Below are positions 18,976 through 28,765 of a stretch of DNA of 64,000 nt, in pieces; position 1 is the stretch's first letter; the number at the start of each line of letters is the position of its first letter. Made by a program: the position numbers and the translations under genes. The notes beneath the pieces were generated by a model. It worked only from the letters and a program-made list of their open reading frames with translations, made no database searches and was not told the DNA's origin. This stretch comes from Pelagerythrobacter marinus (GTDB lineage: Bacteria; Pseudomonadota; Alphaproteobacteria; Sphingomonadales; Sphingomonadaceae). The stretch is from NCBI RefSeq assembly GCF_009827515.1, contig NZ_WTYO01000003.1, forward strand, positions 372,001 through 436,000. Reading direction: 5' to 3'.

Positions 18976-20082
18976 TCAGCCGCCCGCCATCATCGCGATC
19001 CCGGTGACGAACAGGCTGATCGCGATCCACGCGAACAGGCTCAGCGCGAGCATCCGCCAGAATGCGCCGAACCGCCCGAGGCCGTAGGCCTCGCGCAGCT
19101 GGCGGTACATGTGCCATGGCGCGTAGAGCAGCACGAGCCCGCCGATCGACGGGTAGCCGAAGAAGAACAGCAGGCTCGACACCGCGGCCAGCGCGATCAT
19201 GAAGGTGATCGAATAAGTCGCGAAGACCGTGTGGTCGTAGCCGCGGAAGCGCCGGCTGAACGGGAACAGCAGCCAGACGAAGGGCACCGAGAGCGGGATC
19301 AGCATCCAGCTGAACTTGTAGGCGTTGGTCTGCAGCTTGTAGATCGTGAGCTGCGGATTGGCCGATGCCTTTTCCCACGCTTTCGCCACCGCGCTGCCCG
19401 AGGGCAGGGGCGTGCGTTCGAAGCCCGAGGCGAAGCGCGTGGCGAAGTCGTTGTCGGGTTCGCCCAGCACCAGCTCCAGCCCGGCCTGGTCGTCCTCCAG
19501 CGCGGCGATGCGCGTGTCGATCTCGGCCGCGCGCTCGCCCTCGTCGGGCACGGCGGCGCGTTCCTCCTCCAGCTCGGCCAGCCGTTCCGCGTTGGCCGCG
19601 TGAACCTCGCGCACCCGTTCCATCCCGGTGACCTCGGTCCCCAGCGCGCTGCCGCCGCCGAGCATGCTGAACGTCGCGTAGCTGAGGAAGACCACGAAGA
19701 GGAACAGCGCGATCGGGCTGACGTAGCTCGCCCGGCGCCCGTCGATATATTCGCGCGTCAGCCGCCCCGGCCGCCAGGCGAGCAGCGGCAGCGTGCGCCA
19801 GGTCTTGCCCTCGAAATGGAGCACGCCGTGGACGAGGTCGTGGACGAACGCGCTCAGCGTGCGGTGGACGTGGGCGCGCTGGCCGCAGGCGTGGCAATGC
19901 GATCCGACCAGGCGCGTGCCGCAGTTGAGGCAGGCCTCCTCGCGGGTATGCCCGCCCGGGCCGGGTGCGGAGCCGGGGGTGGCACCGGCGGCCTTCGCGC
20001 CTTCCGCGCGCGGCTCCAGCGCCCGCGCTGCCAGGCCGCCGGTGGCCATGTCGGCCACGCTTTCCCCGATGTCTCCCGCCAT
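18976..20082 (-). CDS. DUF3667-type membrane protein with N-terminal zinc ribbon
   Basis: 368 residues. The N-terminal region has a Cys4 zinc-ribbon pattern, CLNCG (C51, C54) and CHACGQ (C63, C66), followed by FVHDLVHGVLHFEGKTWRTLP and RPGRLTREYIDGRRASYVSP, the hallmarks I know from DUF3667 proteins. A Glu/Ala-rich, probably coiled-coil, stretch follows (AANAERLAELEEERAAV ... EIDTRIAALEDDQ), then four or so transmembrane segments (FSWMLIPLSVPFVWLLF, FATYSITFMIALAAVSSLLF, GGLVLLYAPWHMY, MLALSLFAWIAISLFVTGIA). Function unknown for the family; an inner-membrane protein with a cytosolic metal-binding head is inferred. The ATG at 20082 is the first Met of a long frame; a later Met (MATGG) is also possible. 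Confidence 0.8.
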   Translation of the reverse strand: MAGDIGESVADMATGGLAARALEPRAEGAKAAGATPGSAPGPGGHTREEACLNCGTRLVGSHCHACGQRAHVHRTLSAFVHDLVHGVLHFEGKTWRTLPLLAWRPGRLTREYIDGRRASYVSPIALFLFVVFLSYATFSMLGGGSALGTEVTGMERVREVHAANAERLAELEEERAAVPDEGERAAEIDTRIAALEDDQAGLELVLGEPDNDFATRFASGFERTPLPSGSAVAKAWEKASANPQLTIYKLQTNAYKFSWMLIPLSVPFVWLLFPFSRRFRGYDHTVFATYSITFMIALAAVSSLLFFFGYPSIGGLVLLYAPWHMYRQLREAYGLGRFGAFWRMLALSLFAWIAISLFVTGIAMMAGG

Positions 20083-20211
20083 GGCGCCGTTCTACGGCGC
20101 GATCGGCCGGGCGGCAATGGCCGTGACAGCGCGCGCGGGCGCGTTTACTGTGCCCGGCGCATAGCAGGGAGGGGATCGGGCAGGCCGCGCCGGCGGCAGG
20201 CCCCGGGGCAA

Positions 20212-21537
20212 ATGGGCAGGCACGTTCATCGGCGGCGATCCCTGCGCGCGGCGGCCGCGCCCCTCGGCGCCTGCCTGCTCGCCCTCGCCGCGCCGGCGCA
20301 GGCCCGGGAAGCGGCAGAGGAGGCGCCCGCCGCCCCTGCGCCATTCGCACCCCTGCCCGCCCCCCTGCCGACCGCCCCGGCCATGCCCGCGGAGGCCGAC
20401 ACCCCCTCGCCCGAAGCGCCCGCCGCGGCCGCTGCCCCGGCGGAGAGGATCGAGGTGCGCGCGGTCTGGTCGCAGTTCGCCGATCTCCCGCTGGCCGGCG
20501 ATGCCGACGCGGTGCTGCGCCACGGCGGCAAGGTCGATGCCCATGTCGCGATCGCGGGCGATGCCTTCGGGGCGCAGGGGGGCTGGACGCTGAACCTGCA
20601 CCCCGAGCTGCGCTATGGCCGCAGCGCCAACGGCGCGCTGGGCCTGATACCGTCGAACACGGCGCTCTATTATCCCGACAGCGAGGGGACGGCCTTCGAT
20701 CTCTCGATCGACGTCACCCGGCGCTGGGACAGCGGCACCAGCCTGACGGTCGGCAAGATCAACGTGCTCGACCTCGCCGCCGACCTGCCGATCGTGGGCG
20801 GGGGCGGGCACGAGGGGTTCCAGAACCTCGCGCTGGCCCTGCCGCCCAGCGCGATCGTGCCCGGTTCGCTGACCGGGGCGATGCTCAGCGTGCCGACCGA
20901 CAAGGCGCTGCTGCGCCTCTGGGTCTTCGATCCCGAGCTGCAATCGCAGCGCAGCGGGCTGGAAAGCCCCTTCGCCGACGGGGTCGGCTTCCTCGGCTCG
21001 GTCACGGTCCCGGCCAGGCTGGGCGGGCGGCGCGGATACTATGCCGTCAAGCTGGCCGGTTCGACGCGCGACAGCATTGCCGACGATGCCCTGCCCGCCG
21101 TGCTCGTGCCCCCGCCCGGCGCGCCTTTCGGCGGCCGCCGGGGCGAAATCAGCGCCGTGATCGCGGCCTACCAGTACATCGCCGAATACCCGGAGCACCC
21201 GGGCGCGGGGATCGGCCTGTTCGGCCAGGTCTACCTGTCCAACGGCGACCCGACGTTCCTCGACCGCAGCGGCTTCATCGGCATTGCCGGGAACCCGCGC
21301 CCGCGCCCGCGCGACCGGTTCGGGCTGACCTATTTCCGCTATTCGCTGACCGACCGGCTCGTCTCCGCCCTCGCGGGCCGGGTCGCGCTGGAAGACGAGG
21401 AGGGGGTGGAGGCGTTCTACACCCTCGCGCTGGCCGAGCGGCTGCGCCTGACGATCGATCTCCAGGCGGTCGACCCGGCGATCTCCGCGCGCGACCTGGG
21501 CGTGATCGGGAGCCTGCGGCTGACGACTAGCTTCTGA
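20212..21537 (+). CDS. OprB-like carbohydrate porin (outer-membrane beta-barrel)
   Basis: 441 residues. An Arg-rich N-terminus ([16 protein letters not shown]) leads a signal peptide ending [10 protein letters not shown] Pro/Ala-rich linker (~residues 35-75) precedes a barrel. Segments such as [48 protein letters not shown] and [19 protein letters not shown] resemble OprB-type carbohydrate-selective porins, whose strands alternate aromatic and polar residues, and the chain ends in ...SLRLTTSF with a terminal Phe. Role: likely passive sugar or solute uptake through the outer membrane; the substrate is unknown. The start is chosen for the signal peptide; the ribosome site is weak. It is divergent from the DUF3667 gene, and its end overlaps the convergent ung by 11 bp. 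Confidence 0.72.
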   Translation: MGRHVHRRRSLRAAAAPLGACLLALAAPAQAREAAEEAPAAPAPFAPLPAPLPTAPAMPAEADTPSPEAPAAAAAPAERIEVRAVWSQFADLPLAGDADAVLRHGGKVDAHVAIAGDAFGAQGGWTLNLHPELRYGRSANGALGLIPSNTALYYPDSEGTAFDLSIDVTRRWDSGTSLTVGKINVLDLAADLPIVGGGGHEGFQNLALALPPSAIVPGSLTGAMLSVPTDKALLRLWVFDPELQSQRSGLESPFADGVGFLGSVTVPARLGGRRGYYAVKLAGSTRDSIADDALPAVLVPPPGAPFGGRRGEISAVIAAYQYIAEYPEHPGAGIGLFGQVYLSNGDPTFLDRSGFIGIAGNPRPRPRDRFGLTYFRYSLTDRLVSALAGRVALEDEEGVEAFYTLALAERLRLTIDLQAVDPAISARDLGVIGSLRLTTSF

Positions 21538-22216
21538 GCCGCCAGTCGATCGCGCCGCGGCCCTGCGTCTCGAGGAAGGCATTGGCCCGGCTGAACGGGC
21601 GCGAGCCGAAGAAGCCGCGATGGGCCGACAGCGGGCTGGGATGTGGCGAGCGCAGGACGAGGTGGCGCTGCGTGCCGGCGAGGTCGGGTATCCGCGCGGC
21701 CTTGGCCTGGGCGTGGCTGCCCCAGAGGATGAACACGCTCGGTTCCGGCCGCGCCGCGACCGCCGCGACGCAGGCGTCGGTGATCGCTTCCCACCCCTTG
21801 CCCGCGTGGCTGCCGGCGCGCCCGGCCTCCACCGTCAGGGCATTGTTGAGCAGCAGGACCCCTTGCCGCGCCCAGGCGCTGAGATCGCCGTGGCCGGGCC
21901 GCGGCAGGCCGAGATCGCTTTCCAGTTCCTTGTAGATGTTGAGCAGGCTCGGCGGAACGCGGACCCCCTCGGGCACGGCGAAGCACAGGCCCATCGCCTG
22001 CCCCGGCCCGTGATAGGGGTCCTGCCCCAGGATCACCACGCGCACCCGGTCGAGCGGGGTCAGGTCGAGCGCGGCGAGGCGCGTGCCGCGCGGCGGGTAG
22101 ATCGTGCGCCCGGCCGCTTCCTCGGCCTGCAGCCAGCCGCCCAGCCGCCGTGCCTCGGGCGCGGAAAGCACCGGCTCCAGCGCCGCCTGCCAGCTCTCGG
22201 GGATCGCCTCGCTCAT
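21527..22216 (-). CDS. ung: Uracil-DNA glycosylase
   Basis: 229 residues, family-1 UDG of normal length. It removes uracil from DNA at the start of base-excision repair. The water-activating motif [20 protein letters not shown] has the catalytic Asp (about D66), and the C-terminal [18 protein letters not shown] motif holds the DNA-intercalating Leu loop and catalytic His. The start at 22216 ([10 protein letters not shown]) is followed immediately by the conserved region; an in-frame extension upstream is Ala/Arg-rich and unlikely. It is divergent from rnd over 81 bp and overlaps the porin-like gene by 11 bp at the stop codons. Confidence 0.97.
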   Translation of the reverse strand: MSEAIPESWQAALEPVLSAPEARRLGGWLQAEEAAGRTIYPPRGTRLAALDLTPLDRVRVVILGQDPYHGPGQAMGLCFAVPEGVRVPPSLLNIYKELESDLGLPRPGHGDLSAWARQGVLLLNNALTVEAGRAGSHAGKGWEAITDACVAAVAARPEPSVFILWGSHAQAKAARIPDLAGTQRHLVLRSPHPSPLSAHRGFFGSRPFSRANAFLETQGRGAIDWRLRS

Positions 22217-22297
22217 CGCGCGCGACGATAGGGCCGGTCGCCGCCGCCCGCCAGCAGCCCTTCCCCTCAATCCCCAATCGGCCTAAGGGCGGGCCAT

Positions 22298-22915
22298 ATG
22301 GCAGTGCATTTTCACGAAGAAGACCTGCCCGAAGGCGTTCTCGCGCCCGGGCCGGTCGCCGTCGATACCGAGACGATGGGTCTCGTCACCCCCCGCGACC
22401 GGCTGTGCCTGGTGCAGATCAGCGACGGCGGGGGCGACGAACACCTCGTGCGTTTCGCGGTCGGCAGCCGGTTCGACGCGCCCAACCTCAAGGCCGTGCT
22501 CGCCGATCCCGCGCGCCTCAAGCTGTTCCATTTCGCCCGGTTCGACCTGGCGGCGATCGAATATTACCTCGGCGTCACCGCCGCCCCGGTGTTCTGCACC
22601 AAGATCGCGAGCAAGCTGACCCGGACCTACACCGATCGCCACGGCCTGAAGAACCTCGTCCAGGAACTGCTCGGCGGCGAGATTTCGAAGGCGCAGCAGA
22701 GCTCCGACTGGGGAGCGGAAGAAATCAACGAGGCGCAGCGCGACTATGCCGCGTCCGACGTGCGCTTCCTCCACCGCCTGCACGAGGTCTTCGTCGAGCG
22801 GCTCGCGCGCGAGGGGCGCAGCGAAATGGCGCAGGCCTGTTTCGATTTCCTGCCCACCCGCGCCCGGCTGGACCTTGCAGGATGGGCTGAACAGGACATA
22901 TTCAGCCATGCCTAG
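22298..22915 (+). CDS. rnd: Short ribonuclease D (DEDD exonuclease domain only)
   Basis: 205 residues, a 3'-5' exoribonuclease of the DnaQ fold. Exo I is AVDTETMGL (D23, E25), Exo II is in FHFARFDLAAIEYYLG, and Exo III is YAASDVRFLHRLHEVF with the Tyr of DEDDy exonucleases. The HRDC domains of full-length RNase D (about 375 residues in E. coli) are missing, as usual for alphaproteobacterial versions. Role: 3' trimming of tRNA precursors and other small RNAs. It is the first gene of a plus-strand unit with lptC 24 bp downstream and lptA overlapping it; pairing of a short RNase D with lptC/lptA is a known alphaproteobacterial order. Start at 22298 with few alternatives. Confidence 0.93.
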   Translation: MAVHFHEEDLPEGVLAPGPVAVDTETMGLVTPRDRLCLVQISDGGGDEHLVRFAVGSRFDAPNLKAVLADPARLKLFHFARFDLAAIEYYLGVTAAPVFCTKIASKLTRTYTDRHGLKNLVQELLGGEISKAQQSSDWGAEEINEAQRDYAASDVRFLHRLHEVFVERLAREGRSEMAQACFDFLPTRARLDLAGWAEQDIFSHA

Positions 22916-22939
22916 GGGGCGCAGCGGCAGGCCCGGTCG

Positions 22940-23605
22940 ATGGTTATCAAGCGACGCATAGAAACCCGCGAAGCGGCGCAGCTGCGCAGCAAGCGCCAGC
23001 ATTTCGCCGCGCCCGGCGGCTCGCACGACCGGCTGGTCGGGTTTCTCGCCCGGGCCCTGCCGATGGGTGTCGGCGTGGTCGCGGCGCTGATGGTGATCAC
23101 CCCGCTCAGCCCGCGCGGCGAAGTCAGCTTCCTGCTCGATCGCAACAAGGTCGCGATGATCGACGAGCGGCTGCGGGTCGATAACGCGATGTACCGCGGC
23201 CAGGACGACCGCGGCCGCCCGTTCTCGCTGACCGCGGGGGAGGCGGTCCAGCGTTCCAGCGCGGAAGGGGTGGTGCGGATGAACGACCTCGTCGCGCGCC
23301 TCGCGATGACCGAGGGGCCCGCGCGGCTGACCGCGCAGGCCGGAGCCTACGACATCAGCGCGGACCTGGTGACCGTGTTCGGCCCGGTCCGGCTGACCGC
23401 GGCCGACGGTTACCGCATGGTCGCGCGCGGGGTTTCTGTCGATCTCGCGGCCAAGCGCATGGTCGGCACCGGCGGGATCGAGGGGGCAATCCCGGCCGGC
23501 ACGTTCTCCTCCGACCGGCTCGAGGCCGACCTGGAGGCCCGCACGGTGGCGCTTGACGGCAATGCCCGCTTGCGCATGGTTCCCGGTGAATTGAGGATGC
23601 CCTGA
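22940..23605 (+). CDS. lptC: LPS export system protein LptC
   Basis: 221 residues. Periplasmic bridge protein that receives LPS from LptB2FG and passes it to LptA; bitopic inner-membrane protein. One membrane anchor is near residues 34-54 (FLARALPMGVGVVAALMVIT) after a basic cytosolic N-terminus, and the rest is OstA-like beta-jellyroll (e.g. FSLTAGEAVQRSS, RLTAQAGAYDISADLVTVFG, SDRLEADLEARTVALDG). It resembles the alphaproteobacterial LptC/DUF1239 group. The TGA stop shares one base with the ATG of lptA (TGATG), so they are translationally coupled. LptB, F and G are not in the window. Confidence 0.9.
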   Translation: MVIKRRIETREAAQLRSKRQHFAAPGGSHDRLVGFLARALPMGVGVVAALMVITPLSPRGEVSFLLDRNKVAMIDERLRVDNAMYRGQDDRGRPFSLTAGEAVQRSSAEGVVRMNDLVARLAMTEGPARLTAQAGAYDISADLVTVFGPVRLTAADGYRMVARGVSVDLAAKRMVGTGGIEGAIPAGTFSSDRLEADLEARTVALDGNARLRMVPGELRMP

Positions 23606-24174
23606 TGACTTCGCACCTTTCCACTGCATCGCGCCGGTCCACCGTGTCGCGTTGGGGCCTTGGCGGCTTCGTCGGCGCCCTGGCGATCTTCGCCGGCATC
23701 CAGGCGGGCGCGCAGGCGATCGCCGGGCACAATTCGAACGCGCCGGTGAACTATGCCGCCGACCGGATCGAGCTGCAGGACCGGCAGAACCGCGTCGTCC
23801 TGTCGGGCAACGTCGATATTACCCAGGCCGGGCTGCGCGTGCGCGCGGCGCGCACGCTGGTCAATTACTCCGATGCCGGGACGCTCAGGATCCAGCGCAT
23901 CACCGCGACCGGCGGGGTGCGGGTGACGCGCGGCAGCGAATCGGCGACCGGCGACGTCGCGGTTTACGATTTCAACCGCCGCATCATCACGATGGCGGGC
24001 AATGTCCGCCTGCGGCGCGGCAACGACACGCTGAACGGCGGCCGCCTGGTGATCGATCTCGCCAGCGGGGTTTCCAGCGTGGACGGCAGCGCGGCCGGCT
24101 CTTCCGGGGTGACCGGGCAGACCCGCGGTTCGGACGGGCGCGTGTCGGGCACGTTCCAAGTGCCGCAGAACTAG
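23605..24174 (+). CDS. lptA: Lipopolysaccharide transport periplasmic protein LptA
   Basis: 189 residues. The N-terminal hydrophobic segment (LGGFVGALAIFAGIQAGAQA) is the export signal; the mature part is a single OstA domain with VNYAADRIELQDRQNRVVLS then GNVDITQAG and the repeated beta-jellyroll DNDTLNGGRLVID-like turn (here GNDTLNGGRLVIDLASG). Role: forms the periplasmic filament that carries LPS from LptC to LptD. Length is close to E. coli LptA (185 residues). The tail is Gly/Ser-rich. It follows lptC with a 1-base overlap and its stop lies 6 bp from the convergent holA stop. The unlinked lptE partner sits on the opposite strand 1 kb away. Confidence 0.92.
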   Translation: MTSHLSTASRRSTVSRWGLGGFVGALAIFAGIQAGAQAIAGHNSNAPVNYAADRIELQDRQNRVVLSGNVDITQAGLRVRAARTLVNYSDAGTLRIQRITATGGVRVTRGSESATGDVAVYDFNRRIITMAGNVRLRRGNDTLNGGRLVIDLASGVSSVDGSAAGSSGVTGQTRGSDGRVSGTFQVPQN

Positions 24175-24180
24175 CCGCCG

Positions 24181-25206
24181 TCAGCGGCGCGCCGCGTGGC
24201 GGGCGATCTCCGCCAGCCCCTGCGCCAGCAGCAGCTCGGCCGACTGGCTGTTGGCCAGCAGCGCGCGGTGGAGCGCGACGACTTTCGCCACCAGCCGGTC
24301 GAGGTCGCGCCCGCGCCAGCGCTGGAGCTGGGCGGCGATGTCGCGTTCTTCCTTCCAGAAGATGCCCAGCCGCGCCTTGGCCCCGCGGTCGAGGTCGCCC
24401 AGCCGCCGCCCGCCCAGGGTCGCGGCAAGCCGGGCGAGCTGCGCCGCGCGCCGCTCTATCGCCAGCAGCACGCCGACCGGGTTCAGCGAGAGCGTTCGCA
24501 TGCGCTGGATCTCTGCCGGGATCTTGCGCACCTCGCCCCCCAGCACGGCGTTGACGAGCGCGGCGAAGCCGTCTTCCTCGGCCGTCGCGCCGATCGCCTC
24601 CAGCGCCTCGGCATCGGCGTTGCGCGGGGCGGCGGGCGAGGCATCGAGATAGAGCGCCAGCTTCTCCACCTCCGAACGCGCCAGCCGCACGTCGAGCCCG
24701 GCGGCGCGTGCGATCCGTTCGGCGATGTCGCCGTTGAGCCGCAGCCCGGCGGCATCGGCCATCGTCCGCACGCTGGCGGTGACCGAGGGCAGGTCCGGCG
24801 GCCAGAACATCGCCACCAGCGCATCGTCGCGCTTCTCCAGAAGCTTGGCCGTGCGCGACTTGTCGGTGGCGGAAGTGGCGACGATCAGGACCGGGCAGGC
24901 ATCGCCGGTGCCCGGGACCAGGTTGGCGACGGCATCGTGCGCCTCGTCGCCTGTGGCGCGCACGTAGATATGGCGCGCGCCGCCGAACAGCGAGCTGGAT
25001 CGGGCCTCGTCGCCCAGCAGGACCGGGTCCTTGCGCAGGGCCGCGCCGGCCAGCTCGACCCGCTCGCCCGGATCGTCGAGCAGTTCCACGATGCGGTCGG
25101 CGGCGGCCGAGGCGCCGGCCTCGTCCGGGCCGCAGAAGAAGAACACCCGGCACTGCCGCGCCGCCCGTTGCGCGGCGCCGGCGAAATCGCGCTGGGTCGC
25201 CTTCAC
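24181..25206 (-). CDS. holA: DNA polymerase III subunit delta
   Basis: 341 residues, normal for the clamp-loader delta subunit, which opens the sliding clamp. Family features are the FFFCGPDEAGASAAADRIVELL N-terminus, WPPDLPSVTASVRTMADAAGL, and the C-terminal helical collar domain (NPVGVLLAIERRAAQLARL, WRGRDLDRLVAKVVALH). The start is GTG at 25206, overlapping the lptE stop as GTGA, so translation is coupled; a longer frame upstream is the lptE gene read in another frame. The order leuS-lptE-holA is common in alphaproteobacteria. Expression should therefore follow leuS. Confidence 0.93.
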   Translation of the reverse strand: MKATQRDFAGAAQRAARQCRVFFFCGPDEAGASAAADRIVELLDDPGERVELAGAALRKDPVLLGDEARSSSLFGGARHIYVRATGDEAHDAVANLVPGTGDACPVLIVATSATDKSRTAKLLEKRDDALVAMFWPPDLPSVTASVRTMADAAGLRLNGDIAERIARAAGLDVRLARSEVEKLALYLDASPAAPRNADAEALEAIGATAEEDGFAALVNAVLGGEVRKIPAEIQRMRTLSLNPVGVLLAIERRAAQLARLAATLGGRRLGDLDRGAKARLGIFWKEERDIAAQLQRWRGRDLDRLVAKVVALHRALLANSQSAELLLAQGLAEIARHAARR

Positions 25207-25697
25207 CGGTCCTGCTGGCGCAAGGTCAGCGAAAGCTGGGTGACGATGCGCTCGGCCACTTCCTGCGCCAGGTTTTCCAGCGCGGTCTGTTCGGCCGCGA
25301 TGGTTGCATATTCGCTGGAGACGACGTCGATCCCCGCGTCGGAACCGGCCGTGGCGTCGAGCAGGATCGTCCCGTCCGCCGTGTCGACCAGCTGGTAGCG
25401 CGCGCGCAGCGTGCGCCGTTCGCGGCCGACCGTGTCGTCGCTCAGCACGCCGAGACCTTCGAGCTGGTCGTCGAGCCGCACGTCGAGCCGGTAGCGCGGG
25501 GTTTCCGCCCCGGCCGCGCCCAGCCGGTCGCGCAGCGCGTTGCGCACCAGCCATCCCGCGCGCCCCTCGATCGGGGGGACGTCCACCGCCGCCAGGCCGC
25601 GCGCGACCGTGCCGCTGCCCCCGCCGGCGTACATCGGCTGCAGCCCGCAGCCGGCCAGCGCGAGGAGCGCCGCGGCAAGGGCGAGCGCGCGGATCAT
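25203..25697 (-). CDS. lptE: LPS-assembly lipoprotein LptE
   Basis: 164 residues. The signal peptide [20 protein letters not shown] carries a lipobox (LAGC), so the mature protein is an outer-membrane lipoprotein. LQPMYAGG after the Cys is typical of LptE. The body has the [21 protein letters not shown] segment seen in alphaproteobacterial LptE. Role: plugs and assembles the LptD barrel for LPS insertion. The ATG overlaps the leuS stop (ATGA) and its own TGA overlaps the holA GTG, so leuS-lptE-holA are tightly coupled. LptD is not in the window. Confidence 0.9.
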   Translation of the reverse strand: MIRALALAAALLALAGCGLQPMYAGGGSGTVARGLAAVDVPPIEGRAGWLVRNALRDRLGAAGAETPRYRLDVRLDDQLEGLGVLSDDTVGRERRTLRARYQLVDTADGTILLDATAGSDAGIDVVSSEYATIAAEQTALENLAQEVAERIVTQLSLTLRQQDR

Positions 25698-28213
25698 GTA
25701 ACGATGTTCACCAGCCGGTCGGGCACCACGATCACCTTGCGCACGCTTGCGCCGTCGATCGAACGCTGCACTTTCTCGCTGGCGAGGGCAAGCGTCTCCA
25801 GCTCCTCTTTCGGCAGCCCCTTGGCGACCGTCAGCGTATCGCGCAGCTTGCCCTTGTGCTGGACGGCGATGGTCACCTCGTCCTCCACCAGCAGGGCCGG
25901 GTCGAAGGCGGGCCAGGGCGCGTCGGCGACCAGCCCCTCGCCCCCGATCGCGGCCCAGCCTTCTTCGGCCAGGTGCGGCATCATCGGGCTGGAAAGCAGC
26001 AGGATCGTGCGGATCGCCTCGCTGCGCGTGGCCGAGGGCTCGGCCTTCTCGATCGCGCCGGCCAGTTCGTAAAGGCGCGCCACGGCCTTGTTGAACGAAA
26101 GCGATTCGATGTCCTCGGCCACGGCGGCGATCGTCTGGTGGGTCTTGCGCAGCAGCGCCTTGTCCTCGCCCGCGGCATCGCGTTCGTGCCGGCCGAACAG
26201 GCGCCAGAGGCGCTGGACGAAGCGCCAGCAACCCTCGATCCCCGCTTCGGACCACGGCAGGTCGCGTTCGGGCGGGCTGTCCGACAGCATGAACCAGCGG
26301 ACCGCGTCGGCGCCGTATTTCGCGATGATCTCGTCCGGGTCGACGGTGTTCTTCTTCGACTTGGACATCTTGATCACGCGGCCGATCGACACTTCGCCCC
26401 CGTCGGCCTTCGACAGGGCGCGATCGGCCTCGCGGCTGATCTCGTCCGGCGCGTAATAGACGGTCTTGCCGCCTTCCTCGCGGCTGTAGGTCTCATGCGT
26501 CACCATGCCCTGCGTGAACAGGCTGGCGAACGGTTCGGCGAAGTCGAGATGGCCCATGCGCTGCAGCGCGCGGGTCCAGAACCGGGCATAGAGCAGGTGC
26601 AGGATCGCGTGTTCGATCCCCCCGATGTACTGTTCCACCGGCAGCCACGCGGCCACTTCCTCGCGGTCGAAGGGCCGGTCTGCCGGCTGGCTGGCGAAGC
26701 GCAGGAAATACCAACTCGAATCCACGAACGTGTCGAGCGTGTCGGTCTCCCGCTCCGCCTTGCCGCCGCATTTCGGGCAATCGACGTGCTTCCAGGTCGG
26801 GTGCCGCACCAGCGGGTTGCCCGGGGTCTGGAAATCGACGTCTTCGGGCAGGGTGATCGGCAGGCTGTCCTTGGGCGCGGGCACGACGCCGCAGGTCGGG
26901 CAATGGATGAAGGGGATCGGCGTGCCCCAGTATCGCTGGCGCGACACGCCCCAGTCGCGCAGGCGCCAGACGGTCTTGCCCTCGCCGCGCCCTTCGCCCT
27001 CGATCCGGCGGATCACCTCGCGCTTCGCGCTTTCGACGTCCATCCCGTCGAGGAAGTCGGAATTGACGATCACGCCTTCGCCCGACTCGGCCTCGCCGTC
27101 GAAGGGCTTGCCGGCATCTTCCACGCTCGGGGCGACGACGCGCGGGATCGGCAGGCCATACTTGGTCGCGAATTCGAAATCGCGCTGGTCGTGGCCGGGC
27201 ACGGCCATGATCGCGCCGGTGCCGTAATCCATCAGCACGAAGTTGGCGATGAAGACGGGCAGGTTCTCGCCGGTGAACGGGTGCCGGGCGCCGATCCCGG
27301 TGTCGAAGCCGAGCTTTTCCGCCGTTTCCAGCTCCGCTGCGGTCGTGCCGCCGCGCTTGCAGCGTTCGATGAACTTCGCCGCGTCGCAATTCTGCGCGGC
27401 GACCGCCTGGGCCAGCGGGTGATCGGGCGCGACGGCGACGAATGTCGCGCCGAAGATCGTGTCGGGCCGGGTGGTATAGACGGGCAGCGTCTCGCCGTTC
27501 GAAAGGTCGAAGGCGAACTGCAGCCCGCGCGATTTGCCGATCCAGTTTTCCTGCATCAGGCGGACTTTCTCGGGCCAGTCGTCGAGCTTGCCGAGCCCTT
27601 CGAGCAGATCCTCGGCAAAGTCGGTGATCTTGAGGAACCACTGGTTGAGCTTGCGCTTCTCGACCTCGGCGCCCGAGCGCCAGCCCTTGCCGTCGATCAC
27701 CTGCTCGTTGGCGAGCACGGTCATGTCGACCGGGTCCCAGTTTACCTCGCTCTCCTTGCGATAGACGAGGCCGGCTTCGTAGAGATCGATGAACAGCGCC
27801 TGCTCGTGGCCGTAATACTCGGGATCGCAGGTCGCGACCTCGCGGCTCCAGTCGAGCGCGAAGCCGATCCGCCTGAGCTGCGCCTTCATGTTGGCGATAT
27901 TGTCGCGCGTCCAGCCGCCGGGGTGGACGCCCTTTTCCATCGCCGCGTTTTCCGCCGGCATTCCGAAGGCGTCCCAGCCCATCGGGTGGAGCACCTCGTG
28001 CCCGGTCATCCGCTTGTAGCGGGCCAGCACGTCGCCCATCGTGTAGTTGCGGACATGGCCGATATGGATGCGCCCCGAAGGATAGGGAAACATCTCGAGC
28101 ACGTAGCTCTTCGGCTTGTCCGAATGGCTGTCGGCTTCGAAGCAGCAGGCTTCGTCCCACGCGCGCTGCCAGCGCGCATCGGCTTCGGCGGGATTGAAAC
28201 GGTTATCGGTCAT
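25694..28213 (-). CDS. leuS: Leucyl-tRNA synthetase
   Basis: 839 residues, class Ia synthetase of normal length. The HIGH signature is in [20 protein letters not shown] (H50-H53), and KMSKS appears as [16 protein letters not shown]. The editing (CP1) domain lies between them with [20 protein letters not shown] and the zinc-type Cys pairs ([17 protein letters not shown]). Ends with the C-terminal anticodon region and [15 protein letters not shown]. Start at 28213 by the conserved [19 protein letters not shown] opening. It follows the DUF3576 lipoprotein gene by 105 bp on the same strand and leads into lptE by a 4-bp overlap. Confidence 0.98.
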   Translation of the reverse strand: MTDNRFNPAEADARWQRAWDEACCFEADSHSDKPKSYVLEMFPYPSGRIHIGHVRNYTMGDVLARYKRMTGHEVLHPMGWDAFGMPAENAAMEKGVHPGGWTRDNIANMKAQLRRIGFALDWSREVATCDPEYYGHEQALFIDLYEAGLVYRKESEVNWDPVDMTVLANEQVIDGKGWRSGAEVEKRKLNQWFLKITDFAEDLLEGLGKLDDWPEKVRLMQENWIGKSRGLQFAFDLSNGETLPVYTTRPDTIFGATFVAVAPDHPLAQAVAAQNCDAAKFIERCKRGGTTAAELETAEKLGFDTGIGARHPFTGENLPVFIANFVLMDYGTGAIMAVPGHDQRDFEFATKYGLPIPRVVAPSVEDAGKPFDGEAESGEGVIVNSDFLDGMDVESAKREVIRRIEGEGRGEGKTVWRLRDWGVSRQRYWGTPIPFIHCPTCGVVPAPKDSLPITLPEDVDFQTPGNPLVRHPTWKHVDCPKCGGKAERETDTLDTFVDSSWYFLRFASQPADRPFDREEVAAWLPVEQYIGGIEHAILHLLYARFWTRALQRMGHLDFAEPFASLFTQGMVTHETYSREEGGKTVYYAPDEISREADRALSKADGGEVSIGRVIKMSKSKKNTVDPDEIIAKYGADAVRWFMLSDSPPERDLPWSEAGIEGCWRFVQRLWRLFGRHERDAAGEDKALLRKTHQTIAAVAEDIESLSFNKAVARLYELAGAIEKAEPSATRSEAIRTILLLSSPMMPHLAEEGWAAIGGEGLVADAPWPAFDPALLVEDEVTIAVQHKGKLRDTLTVAKGLPKEELETLALASEKVQRSIDGASVRKVIVVPDRLVNIVT

Positions 28214-28318
28214 CGCACGCCCTGTTAGGCGATTTGCGCGCTATTGGAAGGCGCGAGTTGCAGGCGGGATCGGCCCCCAGGGCCCGCGCGCCGGCAGCTC
28301 GCCGGCGGGGGCCGGCGA

Positions 28319-28765
28319 TCAGCTGACCGTCTGGCGGCGCAGGTCGCGCGCCTTGGTCAGGATGATGCTTTCCAGTTTCTGCACGGTCGCGGCCTGGACC
28401 GGGGCATCGACCCAGGCGCCGCCGCGGTTGACCTGGCGGCTGGCGGCGACGCGCACCGCGTCGGCCCGCAGGTCCTGGTCGAGGATCGAGACGGTCAGCT
28501 TGACCCGCTCGGCCGGGTTGTCGGGGTTGGCATACCAGTCGGTCACGATCACCCCGCCGGCGCTGTCGGCCTGGAGCAGGGGGGCGAAGCTGACCGTTTC
28601 CAGCGCCGCGCGCCAGAGATAGGAATTGACGCCGATCGTCGTCACCTGGCTGGCGGCGAGATCGGCCGCCGGGCGGTCGCGACCGCCGCAGGCGGCGAGG
28701 CCCGCGAGGGCCAGCGTCGCGAGAAGGGCGCGGGATGCGGTCGGTGAAAAGCGGGTGACGTTCAT
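28319..28765 (-). CDS. DUF3576 domain lipoprotein
   Basis: 148 residues. Lipobox near residue 25 (LAGLAACGG), so it is a predicted lipoprotein; the mature part matches DUF3576 with IGVNSYLWRAALETVSFAPL, GGVIVTDWYANPDNPAERVK and a C-terminal Arg-rich helix. Family function is unknown; it is conserved just upstream of leuS-lptE-holA in alphaproteobacteria, and the link to LPS transport is guilt by association. Another protein with the same SYLWRA block is annotated in many Rhizobiales and Sphingomonadales. The promoter would lie in the 344-bp divergent gap toward the 29110 gene. Start at 28765 chosen for the signal peptide. Confidence 0.88.
   Translation of the reverse strand: MNVTRFSPTASRALLATLALAGLAACGGRDRPAADLAASQVTTIGVNSYLWRAALETVSFAPLLQADSAGGVIVTDWYANPDNPAERVKLTVSILDQDLRADAVRVAASRQVNRGGAWVDAPVQAATVQKLESIILTKARDLRRQTVS

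Noticed and set aside
19111-20211. A long in-frame extension upstream of the porin-like gene.
   Set aside because: It runs antisense through the DUF3667 gene and is Arg/Ala-rich; the true start is the Met before the signal peptide at 20212.
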